64,000 bases of DNA from Oenococcus kitaharae (GTDB lineage: Bacteria > Bacillota > Bacilli > Lactobacillales > Lactobacillaceae): positions 496,001 to 560,000 of the forward strand of contig NZ_JANJQP010000002.1 of the NCBI RefSeq assembly GCF_025758695.1, in the 5' to 3' direction. Both the position numbers and the translations under genes were made by a program. A model generated the notes under the pieces. That model had not been told where the DNA came from, made no database searches, and saw only the letters and a list, made by a program, of their open reading frames with translations. This document shows, piece after piece, positions 1 to 7,873 of the stretch (the stretch's first letter is position 1; each line of letters opens with the position of its first letter).

Positions 1-353
1 AAAACATCCGTGACTGGCTTTATGTCGAAGATCACGGCCGCGCGATCGATCTTGTGCTGCACAATGGCAAGCCGGGTGAAGTCTACAATGTTGGCGGCCA
101 CAATGAGAAGACGAATAATCAGATCGTCCATCTGATTATTGATAATCTTGGTTTATCAGCCGACCGGATCAAGTATGTTGCTGACCGTTTGGGCCATGAC
201 CGCCGTTACGCAATCGACCCAAGCAAGATCAAGCGCGAACTGGGTTGGGAACCGACGATTATGTTTGACGAAGGCATTGTCAAAACCATTGATTGGTATA
301 AGACGCACGAAGAATGGTGGCAGCCTTTGAAAAGCAAGGCAGTCTTGAAATAA
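1..353 (+). CDS. rmlB: dTDP-glucose 4,6-dehydratase, C-terminal part (5' end outside window)
   Basis: Only the last ~117 residues are present, read in the frame whose first complete codon is at position 3. The visible part begins NIRDWLYVEDHGRAIDLVL, the conserved C-terminal half of RmlB-type short-chain dehydrogenases, and contains the VYNVGG motif. RmlB converts dTDP-glucose to dTDP-4-keto-6-deoxyglucose in cytosolic dTDP-L-rhamnose synthesis. The final step, RmlD, is encoded 1.6 kb downstream, so the rhamnose locus is split here by an unrelated gene. A hairpin terminator follows the stop codon within 10 bases, closing the upstream transcript. Family assignment is secure; the catalytic N-terminal half cannot be checked. 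Confidence 0.9.
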   Translation, partial: NIRDWLYVEDHGRAIDLVLHNGKPGEVYNVGGHNEKTNNQIVHLIIDNLGLSADRIKYVADRLGHDRRYAIDPSKIKRELGWEPTIMFDEGIVKTIDWYKTHEEWWQPLKSKAVLK

Positions 354-360
354 TTTGTTT

Positions 361-387
361 AAAAAGCCCGATATTTGGGCTTTTTTA
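361..387 (+). terminator. Rho-independent terminator after rmlB
   Basis: An AAAAAGCCC / GGGCTTTTTT stem with a short loop, followed by T residues, starts 8 bases after the rmlB stop. Confidence 0.85.
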
Positions 388-520
388 TGACTTTATGGGC
401 AAATGTTCGCGTGTGATGAATAGACTTTTTGGGAACTTTGTTAAATATGAAAAAATATCCCTTAGTCTTTGGAGCGTGGTCATTTTAAAATATCCCAAGC
501 GAGTCTATAGCTTTTTTTAT

Positions 521-549
521 TTGGCAGCAGCGGTTTTTTATTTTACGAT
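521..549 (+). promoter_or_regulatory. Promoter of DUF2075 gene, leaderless type
   Basis: TTGGCA (521-526), a 17-bp spacer and TACGAT (544-549) make a good sigma-A promoter. The start codon at 557 lies 7 nt after the -10 element, so transcription should begin at or within a base or two of the ATG. No Shine-Dalgarno sequence is present. Confidence 0.6.
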
Positions 550-556
550 AAGAAAC

Positions 557-1786
557 ATGGATTTGATTAATCGTTCCGAAGAAAAACTAGCGCCCACAGT
601 GAAATTGACGGATAAACAAGCAAAGTTGATTGAACAAATAATAAGTTTTATTCGCAGACATGAGAAACATGATTTTCCGGCTGTTTTTGTCTTATCTGGG
701 GATGCTGGCAGCGGGAAAAGCGTTGTCTTAAGCCATTTGTTTTTCCGCTTGCAGCAGGCAGCTCGAGAAAAATTCGGATCATTAGCTGGAAGCAGGAATT
801 ACTTTCTTGTCAATCATCCGGAATTACTGAAAGTGTATCGTAATATTGCTGGCCATTACCCGCAGTTACTGAAAAAGGATTTTCAACGTCCCACAACTTT
901 TATTAATCGCTTGTCCAAAGAGGGTCGGACTGCCGATGCTGTCATTATCGATGAGGCGCATCTTCTGTTATCGCGATCCGATCCTTACAACAATTTTACC
1001 GCCGACAATCAGCTTGCCGAAATTTTGAAATTGGCCAAAGTCATTGTATTGGTTTTTGATAGTCGGCAAGTGATTAAGACGAAAGATTATTGGACAGAGC
1101 GGCGTTTGCTAGACGTGATTTCTGCCTATCCTAAACAAGTCGTGCATTTAAAAGAACAGTTTCGCATGCAGGCTGGATCGGATCTGCTTGATTGGATTAA
1201 CAGTTTCACAAAAGATCGCCGGCTGTTACCGATACAAGCAGACTTTCGGCAAGGATTTGATTTTCGCATTTTCGCCGATGCGGAACAAATGCGTGAGATG
1301 ATTGTTGCCAAAAACCAGTTGGTCGGGCTTTCCCGTATTGTATCGACGACGGGCTATGCATCGCTTTTAGATGGGGAAAAGCACTATATTCAGGAAGGTG
1401 ATTTTTGTATGCCTTGGGATCAATATAATTATCAATCAATTCCTTGGGCTGAGATTCCGGAAACGGTTAACGAAGTTGGCTCCGTTTATACTTGCCAAGG
1501 TTTTGATTTAAATTACGTTGGTTTGATTTTAGGGCCCCCGATTTATTTACAGGGGCAGAATCACATCGCAGTTGACCTAACAAAGGTCACAAGCAAAGAA
1601 GCTTTTCAGCAACGCAAAGATTTGGTTGATCAGCAGGCCTTTCAAAGGGTAAAAGAGAGCCTTGTGTTAAATACAGTCAATATTTTAATGAAACGCGGCA
1701 TTAAAGGATTATATATTTTCGCACATGATCAGACTTTACGGCAGCGCTTGATTGCCGATTATGATCGAAGTGTGGCTGACGTATGA
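557..1786 (+). CDS. DUF2075 / schlafen-like P-loop ATPase (putative helicase)
   Basis: This 409-residue protein has a Walker A motif GDAGSGKS near residue 48, a Walker B/DEAH-like box VIIDEAHLLL near residue 130, and a helicase-like C-terminal part with an LKEQFRM motif and EVGSVYTCQGFDLNYVG. That is the pattern of the DUF2075 family of superfamily-1-type DNA/RNA helicase-like ATPases, whose substrates are mostly unknown. The frame is open back to 314, but the upstream part looks non-coding and includes the rmlB terminator region. ATG 557 is therefore preferred, 7 nt after a TTGGCA-N17-TACGAT promoter. The gene stands alone between rmlB and rmlD and is bounded by terminators, so it looks like an inserted cassette. 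In other bacteria such proteins often occur in accessory or defence regions; here that is only an inference. Confidence 0.75.
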   Translation: MDLINRSEEKLAPTVKLTDKQAKLIEQIISFIRRHEKHDFPAVFVLSGDAGSGKSVVLSHLFFRLQQAAREKFGSLAGSRNYFLVNHPELLKVYRNIAGHYPQLLKKDFQRPTTFINRLSKEGRTADAVIIDEAHLLLSRSDPYNNFTADNQLAEILKLAKVIVLVFDSRQVIKTKDYWTERRLLDVISAYPKQVVHLKEQFRMQAGSDLLDWINSFTKDRRLLPIQADFRQGFDFRIFADAEQMREMIVAKNQLVGLSRIVSTTGYASLLDGEKHYIQEGDFCMPWDQYNYQSIPWAEIPETVNEVGSVYTCQGFDLNYVGLILGPPIYLQGQNHIAVDLTKVTSKEAFQQRKDLVDQQAFQRVKESLVLNTVNILMKRGIKGLYIFAHDQTLRQRLIADYDRSVADV

Positions 1787-1942
1787 AAAACAACTTCTGC
1801 GAGCTGCTTTAGTTTGCTGTTTTTATGCTAGATTGCATCTTTGTCAGTTGCGATCCGCAGTTAGCTCTGACAAGCGGTCTAAAACGATCTTTTCAACTTT
1901 TGAGTTCTGTTTATCGATTGATCAATCGTGAGTTTTTGCTGG

Positions 1943-1969
1943 AAAAAACCGCAATGACGGCTTTTTTTA
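1943..1969 (+). terminator. Probable terminator between DUF2075 gene and rmlD
   Basis: AAAAAACCG / CGG-C-TTTTTTT forms a short hairpin with one bulged C and a T tract. The rest of the 196-bp gap (1787-1982) shows no convincing ORF. Confidence 0.5.
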
Positions 1970-1970
1970 C

Positions 1971-1976
1971 TATGAT
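1971..1976 (+). promoter_or_regulatory. -10 element of rmlD, leaderless type
   Basis: TATGAT lies directly after the T tract of the preceding terminator, with a 6-nt gap to the rmlD ATG at 1983. No Shine-Dalgarno sequence and no clear -35 element are visible. Confidence 0.45.
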
Positions 1977-1982
1977 GGGATT

Positions 1983-2822
1983 ATGAGATATTTAATTACT
2001 GGTGCAAACGGCCAATTGGGCCGCGAGCTGCACGAACTACTAGAAGCGCAGAACTTAGAATTTTCTGCTTACGATTCTAAAATGCTGGATATTACGAATC
2101 GGCAAGCTGTGTTTGAAGCTGTTCAGGCTCAGGCACCTGACGTGATTTTTGATGCTGCGGCTTATACAAAAGTCGATGCCGCTGAAGATGAAGGCAAAGC
2201 ACGAAATTGGGCTGTTAACGTCGACGGTACGACGAATTTAGCTCAGGCTGCCGCGGCTTTTGGTGCAACACTGGTCTATGTATCCACGGATTATGTTTTC
2301 GATGGCACAAAAGAGACAGCCTACTTGGAGACGGACTCAGTTGATCCTCAAAACGAATATGGCAAAGCCAAACTCGCTGGTGAAAAAGCCGTCCTTGCTT
2401 CGCATGCCAAGGCCTATGTGGTCCGCACCAGCTGGGTTTATGGCGAATACGGCCATAATTTTGTCTATACGATGCAAAAATTAGCTGAGACACACCCGAA
2501 GCTGACGGTTGTTAATGACCAGATCGGCCGGCCTACTTGGACCAAATCGCTGGCTGAATTTATGCAGCATTTAGTCGATAGCGATCAAGAACCGGGTATT
2601 TATAACTTTTCAAACGACGGTACTGCCAGCTGGTACCGGTTTGCCCAAGAAATTTTGAAGAACAGTTCGGTCGCCATTGAACCTGTGACATCGGAACAAT
2701 TCCCGCAAAAAGCCTATCGACCGCGTCATTCGATTCTGGATTTAGATAAAGCTAAAGCAACCGGATTTAAAATCCCGACTTGGCAGGAAGCTTTGAAAAT
2801 GTCGGGTATGATAGATAAGTAA
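1983..2822 (+). CDS. rmlD: dTDP-4-dehydrorhamnose reductase
   Basis: The 279-residue protein starts MRYLITGANGQLGRELHELL with the Rossmann GxxGxxG nucleotide site. It carries the YVSTDYVFDG segment and the catalytic-type YGKAKLAGE (YxxxK), typical of RmlD. It catalyses the last step of dTDP-L-rhamnose synthesis, the NAD(P)H-dependent reduction of dTDP-4-keto-L-rhamnose, feeding cell-wall polysaccharide. Its stop overlaps the start of the FemAB-like gene (TAATG), and a sortase gene follows, so it heads a cell-surface operon. The -10-like TATGAT six bases upstream and the lack of a Shine-Dalgarno sequence suggest a leaderless mRNA. rmlA and rmlC are not in the window. Confidence 0.93.
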   Translation: MRYLITGANGQLGRELHELLEAQNLEFSAYDSKMLDITNRQAVFEAVQAQAPDVIFDAAAYTKVDAAEDEGKARNWAVNVDGTTNLAQAAAAFGATLVYVSTDYVFDGTKETAYLETDSVDPQNEYGKAKLAGEKAVLASHAKAYVVRTSWVYGEYGHNFVYTMQKLAETHPKLTVVNDQIGRPTWTKSLAEFMQHLVDSDQEPGIYNFSNDGTASWYRFAQEILKNSSVAIEPVTSEQFPQKAYRPRHSILDLDKAKATGFKIPTWQEALKMSGMIDK

Positions 2823-3838
2823 TGATATTAGATTTAACAGATAAACAAGCAGTTGAGAAATATAATCGCTTTGTCCGCACGAACTGGCGCGGGCAGGCAA
2901 CACAGGATACTCTCTGGGCAGACTTGAAAGCCAATTGGGGGCATCTTTTTGTGTATCGTGAAAATGATCAGGGCGAGGTGATTGCGGCCATGGCTGTTTT
3001 GACAATTGAAGCCGTGCCAGGACGGCTTTTAGCCTATTCACCGCGCGGGCCGATCGCCGATTTTCAGGATGTTGAATTAATTGCCAGTCTGGTCGATGAA
3101 GCTGTTGCTGCTTTGCCCAAGAATACTTTTTTGCTGCGCATGGATCCGGAAGTCGCTTATGATGATGATTTGAATCGGCGTTATCTTGCGGCCGGTTTTC
3201 AGACACGCAATCGCCAGGTCATGACGATGCATGGCAATATTCAGCCACGCAAAAATATGGTGATGAGCTATAAAGGCATGGCAAACACGGACGATTTGAT
3301 GAAACATTTCAAACGTGACTACCGCAACCAGATTCGTCGGGCTATCAAAGACGGCGTGACGGTCACTTCTGGATGTAATCGGGATTTTGTCGACGCTTTT
3401 TACGATACTTATAAAAAAATGGCCGGTTATCAGCAGATTACCTATCGCCCGGAAAGCTATTTTTACCGCATGGTAGATTTGTTTGCCCAGACCGGCCTGT
3501 TGAAGATCTTTGTTGCTCATTTTCAAGGCCAGGTAATCGCGTCAGGAATCGGTTTTGCTCACGGGGATGAGATCTGGTATATGTATGCTGGCTCGGATCG
3601 GGAATTTTCCAAACATTATGCGCCTTATCTTGTACAGTGGGAGATGACTAAATGGGGCTTATCACTAGGCAAAGCCGAATATGATTTTGGCGGTGTCGGT
3701 CAGTTCGACCCATCCGACGGTCTTTTCCGTTTCAAACATGGCTTTACCTACGAAGATGCACCACGGGAATATATCGGCGAAGTCGACAAAGTCTTAGACC
3801 AGCCGGCTTACGAACAGTATCTGCAGACCTTTAAGTGA
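2822..3838 (+). CDS. FemAB-family peptidoglycan aminoacyltransferase
   Basis: This 338-residue protein matches the FemABX/MurM family, which uses aminoacyl-tRNA to add bridge amino acids to lipid II on the cytoplasmic face of the membrane. Visible signs are two GNAT-like halves. One segment reads LKANWGHLFVYREN and LLAYSPRGPIAD. Another reads LMKHFKRDYRNQIRRAIKDG, and the typical end part is WYMYAGSDREF...YDFGGVG...GLFRFKHGFT. The length fits single-copy Leuconostocaceae FemAB proteins. It is translationally coupled to rmlD (TAATG) and to the sortase gene (overlapping TGATG). Which residue it adds, and at which bridge position, cannot be told from sequence. Confidence 0.85.
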   Translation: MILDLTDKQAVEKYNRFVRTNWRGQATQDTLWADLKANWGHLFVYRENDQGEVIAAMAVLTIEAVPGRLLAYSPRGPIADFQDVELIASLVDEAVAALPKNTFLLRMDPEVAYDDDLNRRYLAAGFQTRNRQVMTMHGNIQPRKNMVMSYKGMANTDDLMKHFKRDYRNQIRRAIKDGVTVTSGCNRDFVDAFYDTYKKMAGYQQITYRPESYFYRMVDLFAQTGLLKIFVAHFQGQVIASGIGFAHGDEIWYMYAGSDREFSKHYAPYLVQWEMTKWGLSLGKAEYDFGGVGQFDPSDGLFRFKHGFTYEDAPREYIGEVDKVLDQPAYEQYLQTFK

Positions 3839-4677
3839 TGGCAACAAAGCAGACTGGGACAAGTAAACACCGTTTTCGCCGCTGGCTGCTGCCGGCGCTT
3901 TTGCTGATTATTTTTTTGTCTGCTTTAGGATATTTGGGCTACCAGCATTTTCAAGAATTATATGCGCGCATTCAGCCTTTAAAAGTCTATGAACCCAAGG
4001 GAAAAGTTGCCAAACGGCCTGACCGTTCCTATGCTGCCGAGATTCTTAAAATGATTCAATGGAATCCTCACGCTAATGAAAATGAGACAAAAATCGGCTA
4101 TGTCGCCATTCCCAGCCAGCATATTCTGCTGCCGATTTACGTCAATCCATACAGCAGCCAGACACTGAATTTAGGCGCAGCTTCAGTCAAGGGCCAGCAG
4201 CTAGGCCAACCAAGCAATTACTCGCTGGCTGCGCATAATTTTAACAACCATGTGACGGGATTTTCGCCTTTGCAGCTGACTGAAAATCAGAATGCGCCTT
4301 ATTTAACCAGCGGTGGTACACATGATGTGCATGCCTTGGACGGCACTAAAGTGTATGCAGCCGATAAAGAAAATTTATACGTTTATCGCGTCGTTGTCCA
4401 AAATACTGTTTACAAAGACCAAGTATCAGTCATGGATCCGGCTAATACCGTTGGCAAACAGCCGACACTGACGATTATTTCCTGCCTGTTTCCCAATATC
4501 AATTACCGGATTATCACACGAGCGGTCTTGAGCGAAAAATACCCCTTGATGACCGCACCTAAAGCGCTGCTTCGCATATTTGATATGCGTCTTAATCAGA
4601 CTAATGCACACGTCAATTGGTTTAATCCTGGGCAAGAAGAGGGTGCAAACGGCGCAATGGGCGGATTCAAAAAATAA
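3838..4677 (+). CDS. srtA: Class A-like sortase
   Basis: The protein is ~279 residues with a basic N-terminus and one membrane segment (residues ~13-35, LLPALLLIIFLSALGYLGY), then a sortase domain. The catalytic His is in YSLAAHNF, the Cys in LTIISCLFPN and the Arg in NYRIITRAVL. Sortases anchor LPXTG-type proteins to peptidoglycan outside the membrane. The motifs differ from the usual TGH and TxTC, and the C-terminal ~50 residues extend beyond the catalytic Arg. ATG 3838 overlaps the previous stop; GTG 3835 is possible. No LPXTG substrate is encoded in the window. The operon with rmlD and a FemAB protein fits cell-wall assembly, since the bridge made by Fem enzymes is the sortase acceptor. 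Confidence 0.88.
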   Translation: MATKQTGTSKHRFRRWLLPALLLIIFLSALGYLGYQHFQELYARIQPLKVYEPKGKVAKRPDRSYAAEILKMIQWNPHANENETKIGYVAIPSQHILLPIYVNPYSSQTLNLGAASVKGQQLGQPSNYSLAAHNFNNHVTGFSPLQLTENQNAPYLTSGGTHDVHALDGTKVYAADKENLYVYRVVVQNTVYKDQVSVMDPANTVGKQPTLTIISCLFPNINYRIITRAVLSEKYPLMTAPKALLRIFDMRLNQTNAHVNWFNPGQEEGANGAMGGFKK

Positions 4678-4695
4678 CGCAATAAAAAAGGCCTG

Positions 4696-5391
4696 TTACC
4701 AGATCTTTTCCGTATCGTTCCAAGCGGCTATCGTCACACGGCCGTCTTTTTTTGGCTCAAAAATCAATTTAGAAATCGCACCATTATCGAGTTTGTGAGA
4801 GGCGAGTTCGGCTGATTGAAATTTGTTCGCTAAGGCACGCATAAGGCTGCCGTGCGTCACAACAAGCACATTATCGCCAGCTTTGAAAGTCTCTCGGATC
4901 ATATTCAAGCCATGTGTTAAACGCTGATTGAATTCAGCTGAATCTTCGGCAAGATGCAGCGGATCATTCTTTTTAAAGAGATCCATCAAACCATCAAAAC
5001 CGAATTTTTCAATCGTGTCGCCGTAACCGACGGCTTCTGCCTGCATAGTCTTGTCAAAACCGTGATCATATTCAGCGACAATTTGCTGAATGGTCAAGCC
5101 TTCAGCGCTGCCGAAAAAGATTTCTCTAAAGTCCTTTTCAGCTGTTGGCAAAGCCGGAGAATTAGCTTGATTGGCGTTTAGAACAAAGCGGGCTGTATTG
5201 TAGGCACGGGGCAGGTCGGAAGAAAATGCAGCCTTAAAATGTACGCCGGCCAGCCTAATTCCGGCTGCTTTGCCATCTGCAATACCTTTTTCAGTTAGAT
5301 CAATATCCGACCAGCCTTGAAAGCGGCCCATCAAATTAAAATAGGTCTGTCCGTGGCGGACAAAAAATACGTTAATACCTTGTTCTGTCAT
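4696..5391 (-). CDS. Histidine phosphatase (phosphoglycerate-mutase-like)
   Basis: The 231-residue protein has the RHGQT motif (FFVRHGQTYFNLMGRFQGWSD) with the phospho-accepting His near residue 12, the second catalytic His in VVTHGSLMRAL and the acidic FREIFFGSAEG segment. These define the histidine phosphatase (branch 2,3-phosphoglycerate mutase) superfamily. The motif set and single-gene context fit the cofactor-dependent phosphatases of lactic acid bacteria rather than glycolytic GpmA, so the substrate is not assigned. It is convergent with the sortase gene with an 18-bp gap and no obvious terminator. Its start codon follows an extended -10 element by 6 nt. Confidence 0.85.
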   Translation of the reverse strand: MTEQGINVFFVRHGQTYFNLMGRFQGWSDIDLTEKGIADGKAAGIRLAGVHFKAAFSSDLPRAYNTARFVLNANQANSPALPTAEKDFREIFFGSAEGLTIQQIVAEYDHGFDKTMQAEAVGYGDTIEKFGFDGLMDLFKKNDPLHLAEDSAEFNQRLTHGLNMIRETFKAGDNVLVVTHGSLMRALANKFQSAELASHKLDNGAISKLIFEPKKDGRVTIAAWNDTEKIW

Positions 5392-5397
5392 AATTTC

Positions 5398-5406
5398 ATT
5401 CTAGCA
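5398..5406 (-). promoter_or_regulatory. Extended -10 promoter of the histidine phosphatase gene
   Basis: On the minus strand this reads TGCTAGAAT, an extended -10 element, and the ATG lies 6 nt after it. There is no Shine-Dalgarno sequence, so the mRNA is probably leaderless. Confidence 0.55.
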
Positions 5407-5460
5407 CGCCGCGTAAATCCACCGCCGGCAATTCTGCCTGCTTAATCAGTGTTTTTGGCG

Positions 5461-5466
5461 TATAAT
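5461..5466 (+). promoter_or_regulatory. -10 element of helD
   Basis: Perfect TATAAT, 14 nt before the helD ATG, would leave a leader of about 8 nt without a Shine-Dalgarno sequence. Confidence 0.5.
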
Positions 5467-5480
5467 ACTATGACGACTTT

Positions 5481-7769
5481 ATGACAGATACGATAAGAGA
5501 CAATGAACAACAGCATCTGGATCTGGTGCTAAAGGAACTTGACAAGAAAATCGTCGAGACCGGTACACGGATCAGCAGAGCTAAAGACAATTTAAAAGAA
5601 GCTGAAAAGGGCTGGCAGGACATTCGCGTGAAGTTTTCCGACTTCAATGCGGTGGTTGAGACCGGCGCATCCGTCCATGCCCAGCAGCAGATTTTGGCAC
5701 AGCGCGAACGCGATCAATCCCAGGCTGAAGTTCAGATGGCGACATTAAAAAAGCTGCAGGGCCGGCCTTATTTTGCGCGGATTGATTTTATTGATCAGGG
5801 TGATCAGGCAGCTCAAAAAGAGACAATTTACATTGGCCTTGCGTCGTTTGCTGATGAAAGCGGGCATTTTTACGTTTATGATTGGCGAGCCCCGATTTCT
5901 TCTATTTATTATGACGGCGCTTTAGGGAAGATTGATTACCAGACACCTGATGGGACGCAGACGGCCGACGTCAAGTTAAAACGCCAGTTTGAAATCGCTG
6001 ATGGCGTGATTTTGACTTTATTCGACACTGAAGAAGCGGTCGGCGATAAATTGCTTTTAGAGGCACTATCTTCGGATTCCTCGACGAAAATGAAGTCGAT
6101 TGTGACGACGATTCAGCGCGAACAGAACCGGATCATTCGAGACACAGATTCCGATCTACTATTTGTTCAGGGTGCTGCTGGTTCGGGAAAAACGGCGGCT
6201 GTTTTGCAGCGAATCGCTTACCTGCTTTATCGCTACCGCGGCAAGATCACGTCCGGACAAGTCGTCTTGTTTTCACCAAACCAGATTTTTAATGACTATG
6301 TGAATGAGGTGCTGCCGGATCTGGGTGAAAACAACATGATTCAAATGACCTTTTATCAATATGCTAATTACCGCCTGCCGAAAATCGAAGTGCAGACTCT
6401 AGCTGAGCGTTTTGAAAGCGAAAACGATCCTGAGTCTGTGAAAATGACTGATTTTAAGGGCAGCTTGCCTTTCTTTAAGGCAGTTCGCCAGTATTCCCAA
6501 CATATCGGCCGTTCAGGCATGAGCTTTCGAAATCTCATGTTTCAAGGAGAAATCTTTTTCTCATCTGAAGAAATTGCTGAAATTTATTATTCCTTCAATG
6601 GCAATTATTCGCTCAGTCAACGTTTGGAGGCGACCAAACAAGCACTGCTGCGCAAGACGATGGGCCGGATTTCCTCAGAGATGAAAAAACGCTGGGTGGA
6701 TATCGCGATTGAAAATCTAGCAGCTAGTGATCTTGAGCTGATGCTGGGTGATCCGGACAAAAGAGAATTCGAATCCGAAAAAAAAGAGCGCAACGAACTG
6801 GCTAAAAAAATCGTCCGCGAAGCGTTAAAACCTGTTTTCCGACGCATCCGCCGTGGTATTTTCATGAATCCTAACAAGTTGTTCCTCGGTTTTCTCAAAG
6901 CCGTCCCAACTTTGCTGTCTTTGGATCAATTCGGCATTCAGCTTGACGAGTGGTCTCGTGCCTGTGATCGTTCGGCTGCTGATTTAGCAGACAGCAAGCT
7001 GAATTTAAATGATACGGCTATTTATCTGTATTTGTTTGATTTGGTCAACGGCCATCACGGTGACCGGTCGATTCGTTTCCTCTTCGTTGATGAAGTTCAG
7101 GATTACACGGCCTTCCAGCTGGCATTTTTGAAGTTTTCTTTCCCGAAGGCCAAGTTCACGCTTTTGGGTGATTTGAACCAAGCCATCTTCACACGGACAA
7201 ATGCTAGCAGCCTGGAATCCGCCATGTATCAGCTGTTTGATCCGGACAAGTCGAGAACGATCAAATTAACAAAGACTTATCGTTCGACCGAACAGATCAC
7301 TGATTTTACGAGTGCTTTGCTGACTGATTCAGAAAATATCGAGGCTTTTGCCCGTGAGGGACAAAAACCGCAGTTTATTAAGGGCAATGCCGCGGCTAAT
7401 TTAGTCAAGATACTAAAGGATAATTTGGCTGATGAATTAACAACGGCGATTATCACAAAAACTGCTGCTCAGGCTAAAGAAGTCCATGAAGATCTCTTGC
7501 AAGCTGGCGCCGCCTCAACGCTGATCACATTGGAAAACCAGCGTCTGGTGCCGGGTACGATTGTCATACCGGGCTATCTGGCCAAGGGTCTGGAATTTGA
7601 TGCCGTCATTTTATGGCAGGTTGATAATCGTAATTATAGTGGCGAAAATGACCGTGAATTGTTGTATACAGTTGCCAGCCGTGCGATGCACCGTCTCACG
7701 ATTCTTTCAGACCAAGAATTTAGCCGCTTGTTTAATCAGGTTGATGAGCATCTTTATGAAAAAATCTGA
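5481..7769 (+). CDS. helD: RNA polymerase recycling ATPase HelD
   Basis: This 762-residue UvrD/Rep-like superfamily-1 ATPase has an N-terminal coiled coil (residues ~10-95). Walker A is QGAAGSGKT near residue 230, Walker B LFVDEVQDYT near 533, the QxxR-like LTKTYRST near 593, and a C-terminal helicase motif AKGLEFDAVI...YTVASRAM. Length and order match Bacillus subtilis HelD (YvgS), which binds core RNA polymerase, inserts its coiled coil into the secondary channel and releases stalled enzyme from DNA with ATP. It is a monocistronic gene with its own TATAAT, and a strong terminator lies 43 bases after the stop. Low-GC Firmicutes often annotate such genes as helicase or UvrD. Confidence 0.88.
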   Translation: MTDTIRDNEQQHLDLVLKELDKKIVETGTRISRAKDNLKEAEKGWQDIRVKFSDFNAVVETGASVHAQQQILAQRERDQSQAEVQMATLKKLQGRPYFARIDFIDQGDQAAQKETIYIGLASFADESGHFYVYDWRAPISSIYYDGALGKIDYQTPDGTQTADVKLKRQFEIADGVILTLFDTEEAVGDKLLLEALSSDSSTKMKSIVTTIQREQNRIIRDTDSDLLFVQGAAGSGKTAAVLQRIAYLLYRYRGKITSGQVVLFSPNQIFNDYVNEVLPDLGENNMIQMTFYQYANYRLPKIEVQTLAERFESENDPESVKMTDFKGSLPFFKAVRQYSQHIGRSGMSFRNLMFQGEIFFSSEEIAEIYYSFNGNYSLSQRLEATKQALLRKTMGRISSEMKKRWVDIAIENLAASDLELMLGDPDKREFESEKKERNELAKKIVREALKPVFRRIRRGIFMNPNKLFLGFLKAVPTLLSLDQFGIQLDEWSRACDRSAADLADSKLNLNDTAIYLYLFDLVNGHHGDRSIRFLFVDEVQDYTAFQLAFLKFSFPKAKFTLLGDLNQAIFTRTNASSLESAMYQLFDPDKSRTIKLTKTYRSTEQITDFTSALLTDSENIEAFAREGQKPQFIKGNAAANLVKILKDNLADELTTAIITKTAAQAKEVHEDLLQAGAASTLITLENQRLVPGTIVIPGYLAKGLEFDAVILWQVDNRNYSGENDRELLYTVASRAMHRLTILSDQEFSRLFNQVDEHLYEKI

Positions 7770-7842
7770 TATAATAAATGCGACCAGCTGAGGTAGTATC
7801 TATCTACCTACCCGCCATGATCTTCGGATCATGGCGTTTTTT
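7767..7842 (+). ncRNA. Possible ~60-nt small RNA between helD and rnr
   Basis: An extended -10 element TGATATAAT (7767-7775) overlaps the helD stop codon. About 60 bases later comes a perfect terminator. The interval contains a second hairpin, AGGTAG / CTACCT with a 7-nt loop. The short transcript this predicts would hold two stem-loops. It could equally be only the helD terminator with a chance TATAAT, and no known RNA family was recognised. Confidence 0.3.
7812..7842 (+). terminator. Strong terminator after helD
   Basis: The stem CGCCATGATC / GATCATGGCG with a TTCG loop is followed by seven T residues. Confidence 0.92.
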
Positions 7843-7860
7843 TATTGCTCATATAACCGA

Positions 7861-7866
7861 TATAAT
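7861..7866 (+). promoter_or_regulatory. -10 element of rnr, leaderless type
   Basis: Perfect TATAAT, exactly 7 nt before the ATG at 7874. No Shine-Dalgarno sequence is present. Confidence 0.55.
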
Positions 7867-7873
7867 GAAAAGT

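Noticed and set aside
314-556. N-terminal extension of the DUF2075 protein
   Set aside because: It runs through the rmlB terminator and the promoter, and the residues are not family-like.
5470-5484. Four-codon ORF overlapping the helD start
   Set aside because: Its ATG is only 3 nt after TATAAT and so probably lies upstream of the transcription start.
7778-7873. N-terminal extension of RNase R
   Set aside because: It crosses the helD terminator and lies upstream of the rnr TATAAT.
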